From: Thalassobius sp. Cn5-15
Lineage (GTDB): Bacteria; Pseudomonadota; Alphaproteobacteria; Rhodobacterales; Rhodobacteraceae
NCBI RefSeq assembly: GCF_022347685.1
Contig: NZ_JAKRGF010000001.1
Coordinates: forward strand, 558,001-622,000
Direction of reading: 5' to 3'
Length of the DNA: 64,000 nucleotides
Below are positions 1 through 7,974 of the stretch, piece by piece. The number at the start of each line of letters is the position of its first letter. The stretch's first letter is position 1. Below the pieces are notes generated by a model. It saw only the letters and a program-made list of their open reading frames with translations. It was not told the DNA's origin and made no database searches. Position numbers and translations under genes: made by a program.

Positions 1-3000
1 TTATGGATCGCACGCTGGTGTACCCCAGTCGTGTCATGACCGGACCAACCGTCCTTGCCGCTCTCTGCCTGCGTGACAACCACGTCAACGCCTGAGTTGT
101 CCATCTGGAACAGGTTATGCGCTTCAAGGCTGGCCTTTTTGCTGACCGTCTTTCCTTGGCGGTTGATGCCGGAACCAATCGGCATAGCCTTGGGAAATGC
201 CTCAAAGATCTGCTCACGCGCAGGTCGCAGCCCAGAGAAATCCAGCTGTCCAACCCAAGGGTGTTCCGTCAGAAAGTCGCCCCAAAGCGATCGCAGTGCG
301 TCAGGATCTCCGTCCCATTGCTGAATGGCCTCGTTAATATCAAACGGGTTCAGACCGCCGCCCACCTGCCGATCATGGAAAAAGATAACTTTGCGCCCCA
401 ACGCAATGTCTTTCTTAGCTTTTTCGATAGCCTGAGGTGCCTTGATTGCTTCCAGAAGCTGCACCTGCTTGTGGTACGTGAACACCTTTTTGAAAGCGTC
501 GTTGAGCGGGCGATAATCCTTATTGTCCCACATCAACTGAAAGCCCTCGTCAATCTTGTTGCCGATGCCTCCATCCACAGCAATGAACATGCGCTCATAG
601 TCGTGATCCACATCAAGCACATTGCCATCAACGGAACCTTGATCGCGCAGCCACTCGTGGAAGGTTCGGGCCATAAGGTTCTGGTCTACATCAGCTTCTG
701 GCGCCGTCAGCTTGTTGTACCGCATGCGGTATCCAAAGTGCTGGATCATGAAGGCGTCCCGACCGTCAGGCGCGTTGTAACCGCTGCTGTCCTCAATGGT
801 CGGATAGTCGAACAGGAACCCCTCAGCGAAATCCACCGTCTTAACCGTGGCGAAGGGCGTGGCCGATGCCATGAATACCTTGGGGCGCTCCATCTTGGTG
901 TAGCGCGCCAACAGGGCTTCACGCTGCTTCCTGATCCGGTCATTCAGTAGATCAGACTCTTTCTCCAGTCGTTCAGCCGCAGCGTAATCGTCGGCTGCAT
1001 TCGCCTTGGCGATCTGCTTTTTAAGCTCGGTCGCCTTTTTAATCTGCTCATGCAATTCCATATCTGCGCGGCGGTTAAGGTGGCGCGGATGTAGAGCTAT
1101 ACCGCGGAAATCGTGGGTCCGCGTGGAGGGCTTGCCGTCCATGCTTTCCATGACGTGATTGATCTCATCCCCAACGATCAGATCCCACTCAACCTTACCC
1201 AGCTCCTTGTTCAGCCCCAGCTGTCCATTGATGGTCGTGATCACCACACCATCGCCCGCGTCCTTGCCGTCCTTCAATACGCTGTGCGGCACATCCAAAA
1301 CATCAAGTGCCTCGCTTACAGTCTTGATCGGATTGGTTTTTGTGAGGATCAGAATGCGCCCCTTGCCAGCGGCATGGAAGCGTTTCACCACACCGCCCAG
1401 AATGAAGGATTTACCCGTGCCAGTGCCGGAAGTCGTCAGATAGCCTTCGCCCTGCGGCTTACCTTCGTCGGGATTGAAATACCGCTTTTCTGCCTGCAGA
1501 ACCTCCTTACGCTGCGACGGGAACAGCGCTGGCAGCATCGCATCAATGCTGTCAGCGTCACCCCATTTGGGCGTCAGCTTGGCCTCATTTGCAGCTTTCT
1601 GCTTCTGGGAGGGGCTTAGGTCAGGCTTTCGCGGAGAGGCTTGTTCAGCAGCGTCAGCAACGCCTTCATCCGGTCGTGGCCCAAACGATATTCCGCCTCG
1701 GCCAGCTTCCCCGCTTCCGTCAGCGTCAGGATTTCGGGAAACACCGCCGCCGGTATCATCCCCGCGCTGACCGCCTTCTGAATTGCGATCCGCTCGTGCA
1801 GAAGGGGCGCCGTTGTTAGAAACGCGCGGGCCACTATCGGCTCCACCCCGTTCTGCTCCAGCTGATCCGTCAGTTGATCCACCTTCTCGTCCAGCGCCGT
1901 CGCGTCCAGCGGGAAGATCTCCTTGCCCCACGCTGTTTCCGGCCCCTGCTGGGCCACCGCGTTCCACTGATCCGCCGTTCCGAAATTCATTGTCGAAATC
2001 CTTCATGATTGCACGGACGGCGCTCGGATCGTCCATATCCGACACGTCAAGGCCCGCGTCCTCGATCATGTCGCGGGCGCCGTTGTACCATGCCCGCGCG
2101 TATTTCTTCAATGCCTCCGGCTCTGCGTCGATGTCAGAGGCGATAGCCTTCACCAGATCCACAAAGCGACGTGTACCGGCCTCAATGTGAAATGCCGCCA
2201 ACTCGACGCCGATTGACAGCATTTCGGGATCGAAGCCGCTGTTAATCTGGTTCTTGAGTTTGTCTTTCAGGCGCTTGCGCAGTTCATCTGCGCGATCCTG
2301 AGAAACCAGTGTGTTTCCAGCGCCATAGTCGCTCTTGACCGGCTCTTGATTTTTATTTCCGCTTTTTTGACTTTCAGAGGTATTTTCCGACTTTTCCTCA
2401 TTAATACCAGATACTTGCTTTTTTGCTTCTTTCTTGATCCCGTCTTGATCGGAAGGTGGAGTAATACCATCCAGCCAGTCCAAAATCTTGTTGGCCTGTC
2501 TTACATCCATCTTGGAATGGTGGCCGCCTTTATTCTGGCTCACCTTCTCCGCAGCGTCACGGATACTGGATGCGCCAGCGTCGAAAGCCTCCCGCTCAGT
2601 TTCGTAGCCGCCACGGAACGGATCGACATGACCACTACTGCCGAAATGAACGCCGCTTCGCACCATGAACCCGCCATCGGGGTTCGGTCCAACGGACAGC
2701 TCTCCGGCGGGCATGCCTTCCTTCTGGCGACCCGGCAAACGCTCATCTAGTGTTGCGTTCTCTGAGGCATGATCGCGGCGGGCTTTGTCCGCCACTGCAT
2801 CGTCTGCGCGCTTCTGGCGTTCGGCCTCCGTATTGTCTTTTGACGGCGGCGCGTCAAACAGATCGCCACGGTTAGTAGGATCGCCAAACAAGCCATCGTC
2901 CTGCATGGCGTTGTCACCGCCACGCATGGGCTTGTCCTGCTGGGCCTGCGCTCGATCCTTATCCGTGACCGGCGCAACGCCTGGGATCAGCTGCTGCTGG

Positions 3001-5588
3001 CCTGCTTCGGTTTGCTCGGTGATAGGCTTTCCAGCATTGCGTCCATTACCTCCGCTGCTTCCTGTGCTTTCGCCTTCTGCTCCGGTGTTGCCTTGGGGTC
3101 GGCCAGCACGTTCTGCGCCTTCATCCAGATCTTGCGCGCTCGCAGCAGCTTCTGGGCTTTTGTCATTGGTGCTTTCTTCATAAGCCGCGATGTCCTCGTC
3201 CAAGAATGGGATAAAATCAGATGGTCCAGATGCCTGAATATCCTCGATCACACCGAAAGCGTCAAATAGTGCCTCATCCACATCTCCGCCGTTGTCCTGC
3301 AGGTTGGAGATCACCTCGGATACAGTGCGGGTGCGGATCTTGCCGCCCATGTTTGTCCCGACCAGACGGTCATGCACGGCGTCCTCAATAGTCTTGCGGC
3401 GTTCTGCGTCCGTACTGATGTCTTCATTGCGATCAGGGATGATAAATACGGGCGACTGATACATGCCGTCGTCGGGGCCAGTTTCACCGCGCAAGGCTTC
3501 TTCTGGCCCCGCTAGAGCTTGCTCATAAGCCTCATTATACACATCCGCCCGATCCTGCAGCTGTTGCTGCTGCGTGTTGTTGACAGGGAACCCCGCCGCC
3601 TCGTCTGACAGGCGGTCGATGAACCACTGGCGGTTCACATAGTTTCCAGTGTCGTCAGCCTCAGCATGTGGATAGTCGCCCACCCATTCCTCATGCGGTA
3701 GGTTGTCCAGATCCTTGGCGCCGCCTTTGCGGAAAAGCCCCGGTGCGGTCTTGCTGGTGATGCCGCGGGCTTTCAGTTCCGCCGCGATCTGCCCGCTGGG
3801 ATCAATGCCGATCTTTTTCATGCGATCAGTGAACGGCTTTTTCTGGGGCGCTTTCTTCGGCTTCTCAATCCCGATAGCTTTCAGGCGCTCAACCGCTTCT
3901 GCCTCGGCCGCTTCGGGGTCGATCTCCGGCGCTGGCTCTGCCTTCGGCGGCGTTGCCTCATCCACGGCCTTGATCGTGCCGTCGGGCATACGCTGAACCT
4001 GCATCATTTCTCCGGTCTTGACGTTCTGAACGTCAAGGATCTCGCCCTGCCCCTGATCCGGCTCTGCTGCGGGCGTCTCTGGCGCTGCGTCGGGCTGCAC
4101 GGGGGCGTCAGGGGTTGGCTGTGACTCTGGGGGCGCGGCCGGCGTTGTTTCGGCTTCTGGCGCGGGCTGTGTCTCGCCGTTTCCTCGCAACGAGCCAGCG
4201 GCACCAAGGCCACCACCAAGAACAGCTCCTACAGCTGCACTTTCCAGTGCACCCTCTGTCCAGCCACGCTCTGGGTCATAGAGGCCGCTAGCCACCATGT
4301 TGTTAGCGACCTGTGCCAGATATTCCTGTGCCGCTTCCTCACCTGCAGATCCGGCGATGTGCGCAGCACGTTTATAGACAGTGTTCGTCGCCTTCTTGCG
4401 CAATCCACTGGGTAGAAGTTTCAAGGCGCGGGTGATCGGGACAATCTCGGCGCTGCCGATGATCCCGCCCCAGCGCGCGGCCTGCAGCGCAACATCATCG
4501 TCGGCGCCCGCTTCTTTGGCCTCTTTGTAAAGCTGCTGCGCGTTCATGGACGCACCCATTGCGGCGCCGCCTACACCCATCGTTGGAACACCGGCCGCCA
4601 CCATAGCGGCCATGTTGCCGCCGCCATGTGCAACCTGCGACCAGAAACCTGTGTCGCGCGGATCTGGGGTGCCGAAGGCTTCGGCCGACTTGTCGCGCAC
4701 CTTATCGCCAGCCTTGAACAGATCGGTTTCCTCTGCGGGAACAACCTCGGCCTGCGCCATTTCATTCATGCGCGCAATGCCTTGAGCGATCTCATTGCGG
4801 CGCTGCAGAATGAAGGCACGGGCATCTGGCGCCAAAGACGGATCGGCCAGTGCCTGATCCATTTCAGCGACCATTTGCATCTGACGCTCTGCCACATGGC
4901 CCGCACGGTCACGGCGGGACAGCTGACCACCATATGCGGAAATAGCAAGGGCTTCGGGCAAGGACGCAACGCCTTCGGTCGCGCCCTGTGCAAACTGTTG
5001 ACCGCGGCGCCTTGCAAGCGGACCCAGCCCCTCGCCAACGAACGGATCTGCCTCTGGCGCCGGTGTCTCTGCTGGATTGGCATAGGTGATTTCGCCAGTG
5101 TGCGGATCGACGCTGACGATTTCGCGGCCCTCCTGATCACGGATGCCGGTCGTAGATTGCACCGGCCCCGCCGGCTCTGCCGCCATAAGCGCCTCAGACA
5201 AGCCGGATGGAGAGCGAGGAGGGTCCGGTTTCATGGGCGCTTGATTGGGAAGAACGGGCGGGGTGCCGGTTCCCATCGGCGCGCCCAGACCGGGGGCAGC
5301 GCGAGAAATCGGGCTATCCACGCCTGGGAGGGCTACCTTGGGTTCGTGCTGGCCTAGGCTTGCGACAGCCTGACCTTGTGGGTTGATACCCTGCGCCAAA
5401 GCGTCAAGGGCTGGCCGGCCTGCAAAACTACCGGCTTCGGTGGAACTGTAGCCAATGCGGCCGTAGAAATCGGCCTTGTCCAGCTGGGGGTAAAACTTGG
5501 AATGCAGCGCATCGGCCAAGTCTCCATCGGACATGTCTTTATACTGCGGGTACTTAGCCCGCACTTCTGCAATTGTGATATTTGCCAT
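1..5588 (-). CDS. giant phage polyvalent protein with SF2 (Strawberry-notch-like) helicase domain, C-terminus beyond window
   Basis: The frame opens at ATG 5588 and has no stop down to base 3, giving about 1,862 residues with the C-terminus outside the window. The first 45 residues carry the pattern V-R-x-K-Y-P-Q-Y ... M-S-D-x-x-L-A-D-A-L-H ... F, common at the start of injected or polyvalent phage proteins. Ala/Pro/Glu-rich segments follow. Residues about 1086-1195 hold a domain (YGAGNTLVS ... FHIEAG ... WYNGARDM ... GLDVS) that often precedes methylase/helicase parts in such proteins. A helicase core begins near residue 1385: Walker A GTGTGKS at about 1439-1400, then a Walker-B-like DLIVGDEINH near residue 1475. 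In related phages such proteins are thought to enter the host with the DNA; that role is inferred here. Two low-complexity linkers overlap other ORFs (listed separately). Confidence 0.8.
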   Translation of the reverse strand, partial: MANITIAEVRAKYPQYKDMSDGDLADALHSKFYPQLDKADFYGRIGYSSTEAGSFAGRPALDALAQGINPQGQAVASLGQHEPKVALPGVDSPISRAAPGLGAPMGTGTPPVLPNQAPMKPDPPRSPSGLSEALMAAEPAGPVQSTTGIRDQEGREIVSVDPHTGEITYANPAETPAPEADPFVGEGLGPLARRRGQQFAQGATEGVASLPEALAISAYGGQLSRRDRAGHVAERQMQMVAEMDQALADPSLAPDARAFILQRRNEIAQGIARMNEMAQAEVVPAEETDLFKAGDKVRDKSAEAFGTPDPRDTGFWSQVAHGGGNMAAMVAAGVPTMGVGGAAMGASMNAQQLYKEAKEAGADDDVALQAARWGGIIGSAEIVPITRALKLLPSGLRKKATNTVYKRAAHIAGSAGEEAAQEYLAQVANNMVASGLYDPERGWTEGALESAAVGAVLGGGLGAAGSLRGNGETQPAPEAETTPAAPPESQPTPDAPVQPDAAPETPAAEPDQGQGEILDVQNVKTGEMMQVQRMPDGTIKAVDEATPPKAEPAPEIDPEAAEAEAVERLKAIGIEKPKKAPQKKPFTDRMKKIGIDPSGQIAAELKARGITSKTAPGLFRKGGAKDLDNLPHEEWVGDYPHAEADDTGNYVNRQWFIDRLSDEAAGFPVNNTQQQQLQDRADVYNEAYEQALAGPEEALRGETGPDDGMYQSPVFIIPDRNEDISTDAERRKTIEDAVHDRLVGTNMGGKIRTRTVSEVISNLQDNGGDVDEALFDAFGVIEDIQASGPSDFIPFLDEDIAAYEESTNDKSPEAAASAQDLDEGAERAGRPQGNTGAEGESTGSSGGNGRNAGKPITEQTEAGQQQLIPGVAPVTDKDRAQAQQDKPMRGGDNAMQDDGLFGDPTNRGDLFDAPPSKDNTEAERQKRADDAVADKARRDHASENATLDERLPGRQKEGMPAGELSVGPNPDGGFMVRSGVHFGSSGHVDPFRGGYETEREAFDAGASSIRDAAEKVSQNKGGHHSKMDVRQANKILDWLDGITPPSDQDGIKKEAKKQVSGINEEKSENTSESQKSGNKNQEPVKSDYGAGNTLVSQDRADELRKRLKDKLKNQINSGFDPEMLSIGVELAAFHIEAGTRRFVDLVKAIASDIDAEPEALKKYARAWYNGARDMIEDAGLDVSDMDDPSAVRAIMKDFDNEFRNGGSVERGGPAGAGNSVGQGDLPAGRDGAGREGGSTDGSAGAERGGADSGPRVSNNGAPSARADRNSEGGQRGDDTGGGVSRNPDADGSGEAGRGGISFGPRPDEGVADAAEQASPRKPDLSPSQKQKAANEAKLTPKWGDADSIDAMLPALFPSQRKEVLQAEKRYFNPDEGKPQGEGYLTTSGTGTGKSFILGGVVKRFHAAGKGRILILTKTNPIKTVSEALDVLDVPHSVLKDGKDAGDGVVITTINGQLGLNKELGKVEWDLIVGDEINHVMESMDGKPSTRTHDFRGIALHPRHLNRRADMELHEQIKKATELKKQIAKANAADDYAAAERLEKESDLLNDRIRKQREALLARYTKMERPKVFMASATPFATVKTVDFAEGFLFDYPTIEDSSGYNAPDGRDAFMIQHFGYRMRYNKLTAPEADVDQNLMARTFHEWLRDQGSVDGNVLDVDHDYERMFIAVDGGIGNKIDEGFQLMWDNKDYRPLNDAFKKVFTYHKQVQLLEAIKAPQAIEKAKKDIALGRKVIFFHDRQVGGGLNPFDINEAIQQWDGDPDALRSLWGDFLTEHPWVGQLDFSGLRPAREQIFEAFPKAMPIGSGINRQGKTVSKKASLEAHNLFQMDNSGVDVVVTQAESGKDGWSGHDTTGVHQRAIH
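1616..1990 (-). CDS. probable overprinted gene inside the polyvalent gene (124 aa)
   Basis: This ORF lies wholly inside the giant polyvalent gene, on the same strand in another frame. It starts at ATG 1990 with AAGGA at 2003-1999, an 8-base spacing, and ends TAA. The protein has a globular composition: mixed hydrophobic and charged residues, a likely helical run around residues 30-45 (ALDEKVDQLTDQLEQ) and helices at its C-terminus. Its codons mostly end in G or C, as in the neighbouring phage genes. Over the same bases the main frame (residues about 1200-1324) encodes a Gly/Arg/Asp/Ser-rich linker with no apparent fold. That contrast suggests the small frame is, or was, the constrained one. 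No family is recognised. It could still be a chance open frame. Confidence 0.5.
   Translation of the reverse strand: MNFGTADQWNAVAQQGPETAWGKEIFPLDATALDEKVDQLTDQLEQNGVEPIVARAFLTTAPLLHERIAIQKAVSAGMIPAAVFPEILTLTEAGKLAEAEYRLGHDRMKALLTLLNKPLRESLT
2987..3181 (-). CDS. possible second overprinted gene in the polyvalent gene (64 aa)
   Basis: A 64-residue ORF is embedded in the polyvalent gene in a different frame. The product is Lys/Ala/Gln-rich and would form two amphipathic helices (KAQKLLRARKIWMKAQNVLA, then a PEQKAKAQEAAEVMDAML-type helix) with a Ser-rich tail. Codons are biased to G or C at the third position. The main frame here (residues about 803-867) is low complexity (Ser/Gly/Glu/Asn). The ribosome site is weaker than for the other overprinted ORF: only GAGG about 12 bases upstream of ATG 3181, with an alternative ATG five codons in. 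Function unknown. Confidence 0.35.
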   Translation of the reverse strand: MKKAPMTKAQKLLRARKIWMKAQNVLADPKATPEQKAKAQEAAEVMDAMLESLSPSKPKQASSS

Positions 5589-5591
5589 GAT

Positions 5592-6539
5592 TTAGTCCAG
5601 AATGCCTAGCGGGTCTGCTGCGGTGCCGTTTTTGGGTAGGCTTCCACCGTTGCGCGGGAGAGGCGTGGTCTCTGAGGGTGGCGCCTCCCCATCAAGAGAC
5701 AGAGGCTCCTCTAGCTCATGACGATGCAGCGCGGTGAAATACTGATCCCAAGTAATGTGGTTGCCGTGGTAGAGCGCATCCAAATGCTCTTTTCTCTTGT
5801 CGAAAACGCTGGGCTTGTACTTCTTTTCGGGACCGGCAAGATATTGTTGAGCTTGGTTCAGTTGGGACTTCAACGCATCAAGACCCGCCTGTTCTTCTGG
5901 GGAAATCGTACCGTCTGCAAGTGCAGCCGCAAGGCTGTTGTTCATCTGATTTTTGATGCCAGAAATTGCCCCGTTGCCGCCAGCACCACCGCCGCGGCCG
6001 ACGCGCGGCGGCTTGGGCTTCGCCCCCGCCAAGATCATGCTCTGGATCTGGCTATTCTCCAAAAACTCAGCACCCGGCACCGCCTTGCCCGACTGACGCA
6101 GAAAGTCGATCATTTGCTGACGCTCCTGCCTCTCCTTGTCGTCGGCCATTTGCCCACGGATGCGCTGTGCCGCCATATTCGACGGGTTGTTGGGGCTGGC
6201 ACCATAGGACTGCGCCAGATACCCCAGCGCCTCTGCAATGCGCGCACGGTTTTCCGGTTTGCGCATGCGATCCATGAATGAATTACCCTCGCCCATTTTG
6301 GTGCCGGTTGCGTTGATCGCGTCCCCAAGATTGGGGCCAGAGTTTTTGGGCTTGGTTCGGGGGGACATCGAAGGGGATGATACCCCGCCGCCCGAAAGCG
6401 AACCGCCGGTGTGCGACAGCGCGTCTGCAAGCGATGCGCCACGCTGAGCGCCTTTGCTCATAGTGTCAGCACTGCGGCGCTCCTTCTCCGCGCCCATGCG
6501 CCCAGAAAATATACCCAATGCCTCAGCAAGTCCGCTCAT
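5592..6539 (-). CDS. phage protein of unknown function (315 aa)
   Basis: Lies in the late operon between the S74-domain gene and the polyvalent gene. Its ATG shares one base with the upstream stop (TGATG), which suggests translational coupling. The first 110 residues are Ser/Gly-rich and probably disordered. The middle (residues about 105-170) looks helical, with an R-x-R-I-A-E-A-L-G-Y-L-A-Q-S pattern. A Gly-rich stretch near residue 185 precedes a helical region, and the C-terminus is Pro/Gly-rich. From its place just before the giant ejected-type protein it may be an internal virion or tail component; that is inference only. No family is recognised. Confidence 0.7.
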   Translation of the reverse strand: MSGLAEALGIFSGRMGAEKERRSADTMSKGAQRGASLADALSHTGGSLSGGGVSSPSMSPRTKPKNSGPNLGDAINATGTKMGEGNSFMDRMRKPENRARIAEALGYLAQSYGASPNNPSNMAAQRIRGQMADDKERQERQQMIDFLRQSGKAVPGAEFLENSQIQSMILAGAKPKPPRVGRGGGAGGNGAISGIKNQMNNSLAAALADGTISPEEQAGLDALKSQLNQAQQYLAGPEKKYKPSVFDKRKEHLDALYHGNHITWDQYFTALHRHELEEPLSLDGEAPPSETTPLPRNGGSLPKNGTAADPLGILD

Positions 6540-7513
6540 CAGTGGATCTCCCCGTAATTTACAGCCAACAGCCCATCGGGGCGCTCCACAACAGCCTCTG
6601 GGAACTTATCCTGCGCCTCTTGGGCCATAACGCCCATCTGCATGGTGCTGTCGCCTTTGTATCGGTAGACGTAGACGGGTAGGCCACCATCGGTTTTCCC
6701 AACGCGGCGAATGTCTGTTTTGGCGCGACGGTCGGATAGCGCAGCGCCAGCAATCCCAAACAGATTGCCGAACATTGCGTTGCGACCAGCCTGACGCGCA
6801 TTGGCTTGCGCCATTTGAGCATCGTAATTGCTCTGCATCATACCGGCCACGTCGATGTTGCTGGGTGATCCACCGCGAACCAATGGCGACGGAGAAAAGC
6901 GGCCAGAGGTCACGCCTGTGATTTCGTTGATCGCACTGTCACGCGCCTGTCGGCCAAGCCCAAAGCGCCGGCTCTGTTCTTGCCCTGCGTAATTGATGGC
7001 GTTTGCAGAAAGTCCGGTAAGCGCACGGTTCTGCGCATCCATGACCGGACGCATGCCGTCTTCGTAGGCGGCAGATCCAACAGGCAAGCCGCGGTTTTGC
7101 ATACGCCCCATCATGCGCTCTTGATCGCGCCCGAAATGCTCCGTCAACAGGCCCACATTGGCGTCGAAATACTGTTGCGCGATACCGTTCTGATCTTCGA
7201 TCTGAGGCACCCCGGGTAGCGCCCCGCCGCCCTCACCATCAAGTCCGTAGCTGCCGAGAACGGCGCTCTGCAACCCAAGGGTTCCGGCCTCGTTGCCTTC
7301 GCGCAACTGACGCTGGAACTCGGTTTCTTCGGTCTGCATCGCCTGTTGTTGATCGCGCCCTCCTCGACCCGCAACGAACTGCCCATCATCACCGACATGG
7401 CCGTAGACCACATTGCCGTTAGGGCCATAGCTATTCAGGCGGTTGTAGTGGCTTTGCGCTGCGGCCATGTCCCAAGGGCTAATTGGGTCTGGCATGCGAG
7501 GTGTTTTGCCCAT
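6539..7513 (-). CDS. phage tail protein with C-terminal Peptidase_S74-type chaperone domain
   Basis: This 324-residue protein ends in an S74 (intramolecular chaperone) domain. The domain begins LSDRRAKTDI at about residues 259-268, with the Ser-Asp pair at 260-261 and Lys at 265, and continues with VYVYRYKG, QMGVMAQEAQ and a final AVNYGEI. In characterised tailspikes and fibres this domain helps trimerisation and then cuts itself off before the Ser. The N-terminal 250 residues are Gln/Ala/Gly-rich with long helical stretches and no recognisable receptor-binding fold. The S74 part is therefore attached to something unlike a classical fibre; related podophages have such proteins near the tail needle and ejection genes. 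It shares its last base with the next start. Confidence 0.75.
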   Translation of the reverse strand: MGKTPRMPDPISPWDMAAAQSHYNRLNSYGPNGNVVYGHVGDDGQFVAGRGGRDQQQAMQTEETEFQRQLREGNEAGTLGLQSAVLGSYGLDGEGGGALPGVPQIEDQNGIAQQYFDANVGLLTEHFGRDQERMMGRMQNRGLPVGSAAYEDGMRPVMDAQNRALTGLSANAINYAGQEQSRRFGLGRQARDSAINEITGVTSGRFSPSPLVRGGSPSNIDVAGMMQSNYDAQMAQANARQAGRNAMFGNLFGIAGAALSDRRAKTDIRRVGKTDGGLPVYVYRYKGDSTMQMGVMAQEAQDKFPEAVVERPDGLLAVNYGEIH

Positions 7514-7974
7514 TAGAGAAACCTACATTCAGCTTTGAGAAGGCCCAGTAGAACAACGTCGCCGTCGTCTGCGCCCTGCCGGATTATCCCCTCCTGAACA
7601 AAGCCAAGGCCACGGCACAGCCGTAGTGAACGATGATTGCTTTCGTCCACAGTGGCAGTGACCCGTTGACAGCCGAGGCTATTGAAGGGGTAGTGAAACA
7701 ACGATTTAAGGATGCCCTTTCGGGACCAATTGGGGCTGTCAGCCGCAATACTCATGATCACGTTGCGGCCGTCGAACCCGTGGTAGACCGCGCCTGCGAT
7801 CAATCCACTTCGATTTTTATCTAGCACACCAATGGCCGCGAAGGAACCCGCCCAAGGGGTTGCCGACAGTCTTTTTGCCACCCAATCCGCAACAACACGG
7901 TCGGCGCGCAGGACCAGCTGCCCGACTACAGCCGCGCTCTGGCCTGCTTCATCCGAACGGAACACTTCCGCCAT
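7513..7974 (-). CDS. phage GNAT-family N-acetyltransferase
   Basis: 153 residues with the GNAT pattern. A beta hairpin around AIGVLDKNRSGLIAGAVYHGF is followed by a helix and then GCQRVTATVDESNHRSLRL ... LGF..EGIIR, the acetyl-CoA-binding and C-terminal motifs usual for phage GNAT proteins. The substrate cannot be read from the sequence. ATG 7974 has a good ribosome site (GGAGAAGG about 8 bases upstream) but overlaps the end of the gp10-like gene by 49 bases, so a shorter start at a GTG near 7929 is possible. Such enzymes recur in the structural operons of podophages, where they may modify host or virion proteins. Confidence 0.75.
   Translation of the reverse strand: MAEVFRSDEAGQSAAVVGQLVLRADRVVADWVAKRLSATPWAGSFAAIGVLDKNRSGLIAGAVYHGFDGRNVIMSIAADSPNWSRKGILKSLFHYPFNSLGCQRVTATVDESNHRSLRLCRGLGFVQEGIIRQGADDGDVVLLGLLKAECRFL

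Noticed and set aside
117-950. 277-residue plus-strand frame at the left edge
   Set aside because: It is antisense to the helicase part of the polyvalent gene, whose motifs are clear.
4626-5357. 243-residue plus-strand frame
   Set aside because: Antisense to the N-terminal part of the polyvalent gene; Cys/Arg/His-rich and without ribosome site.
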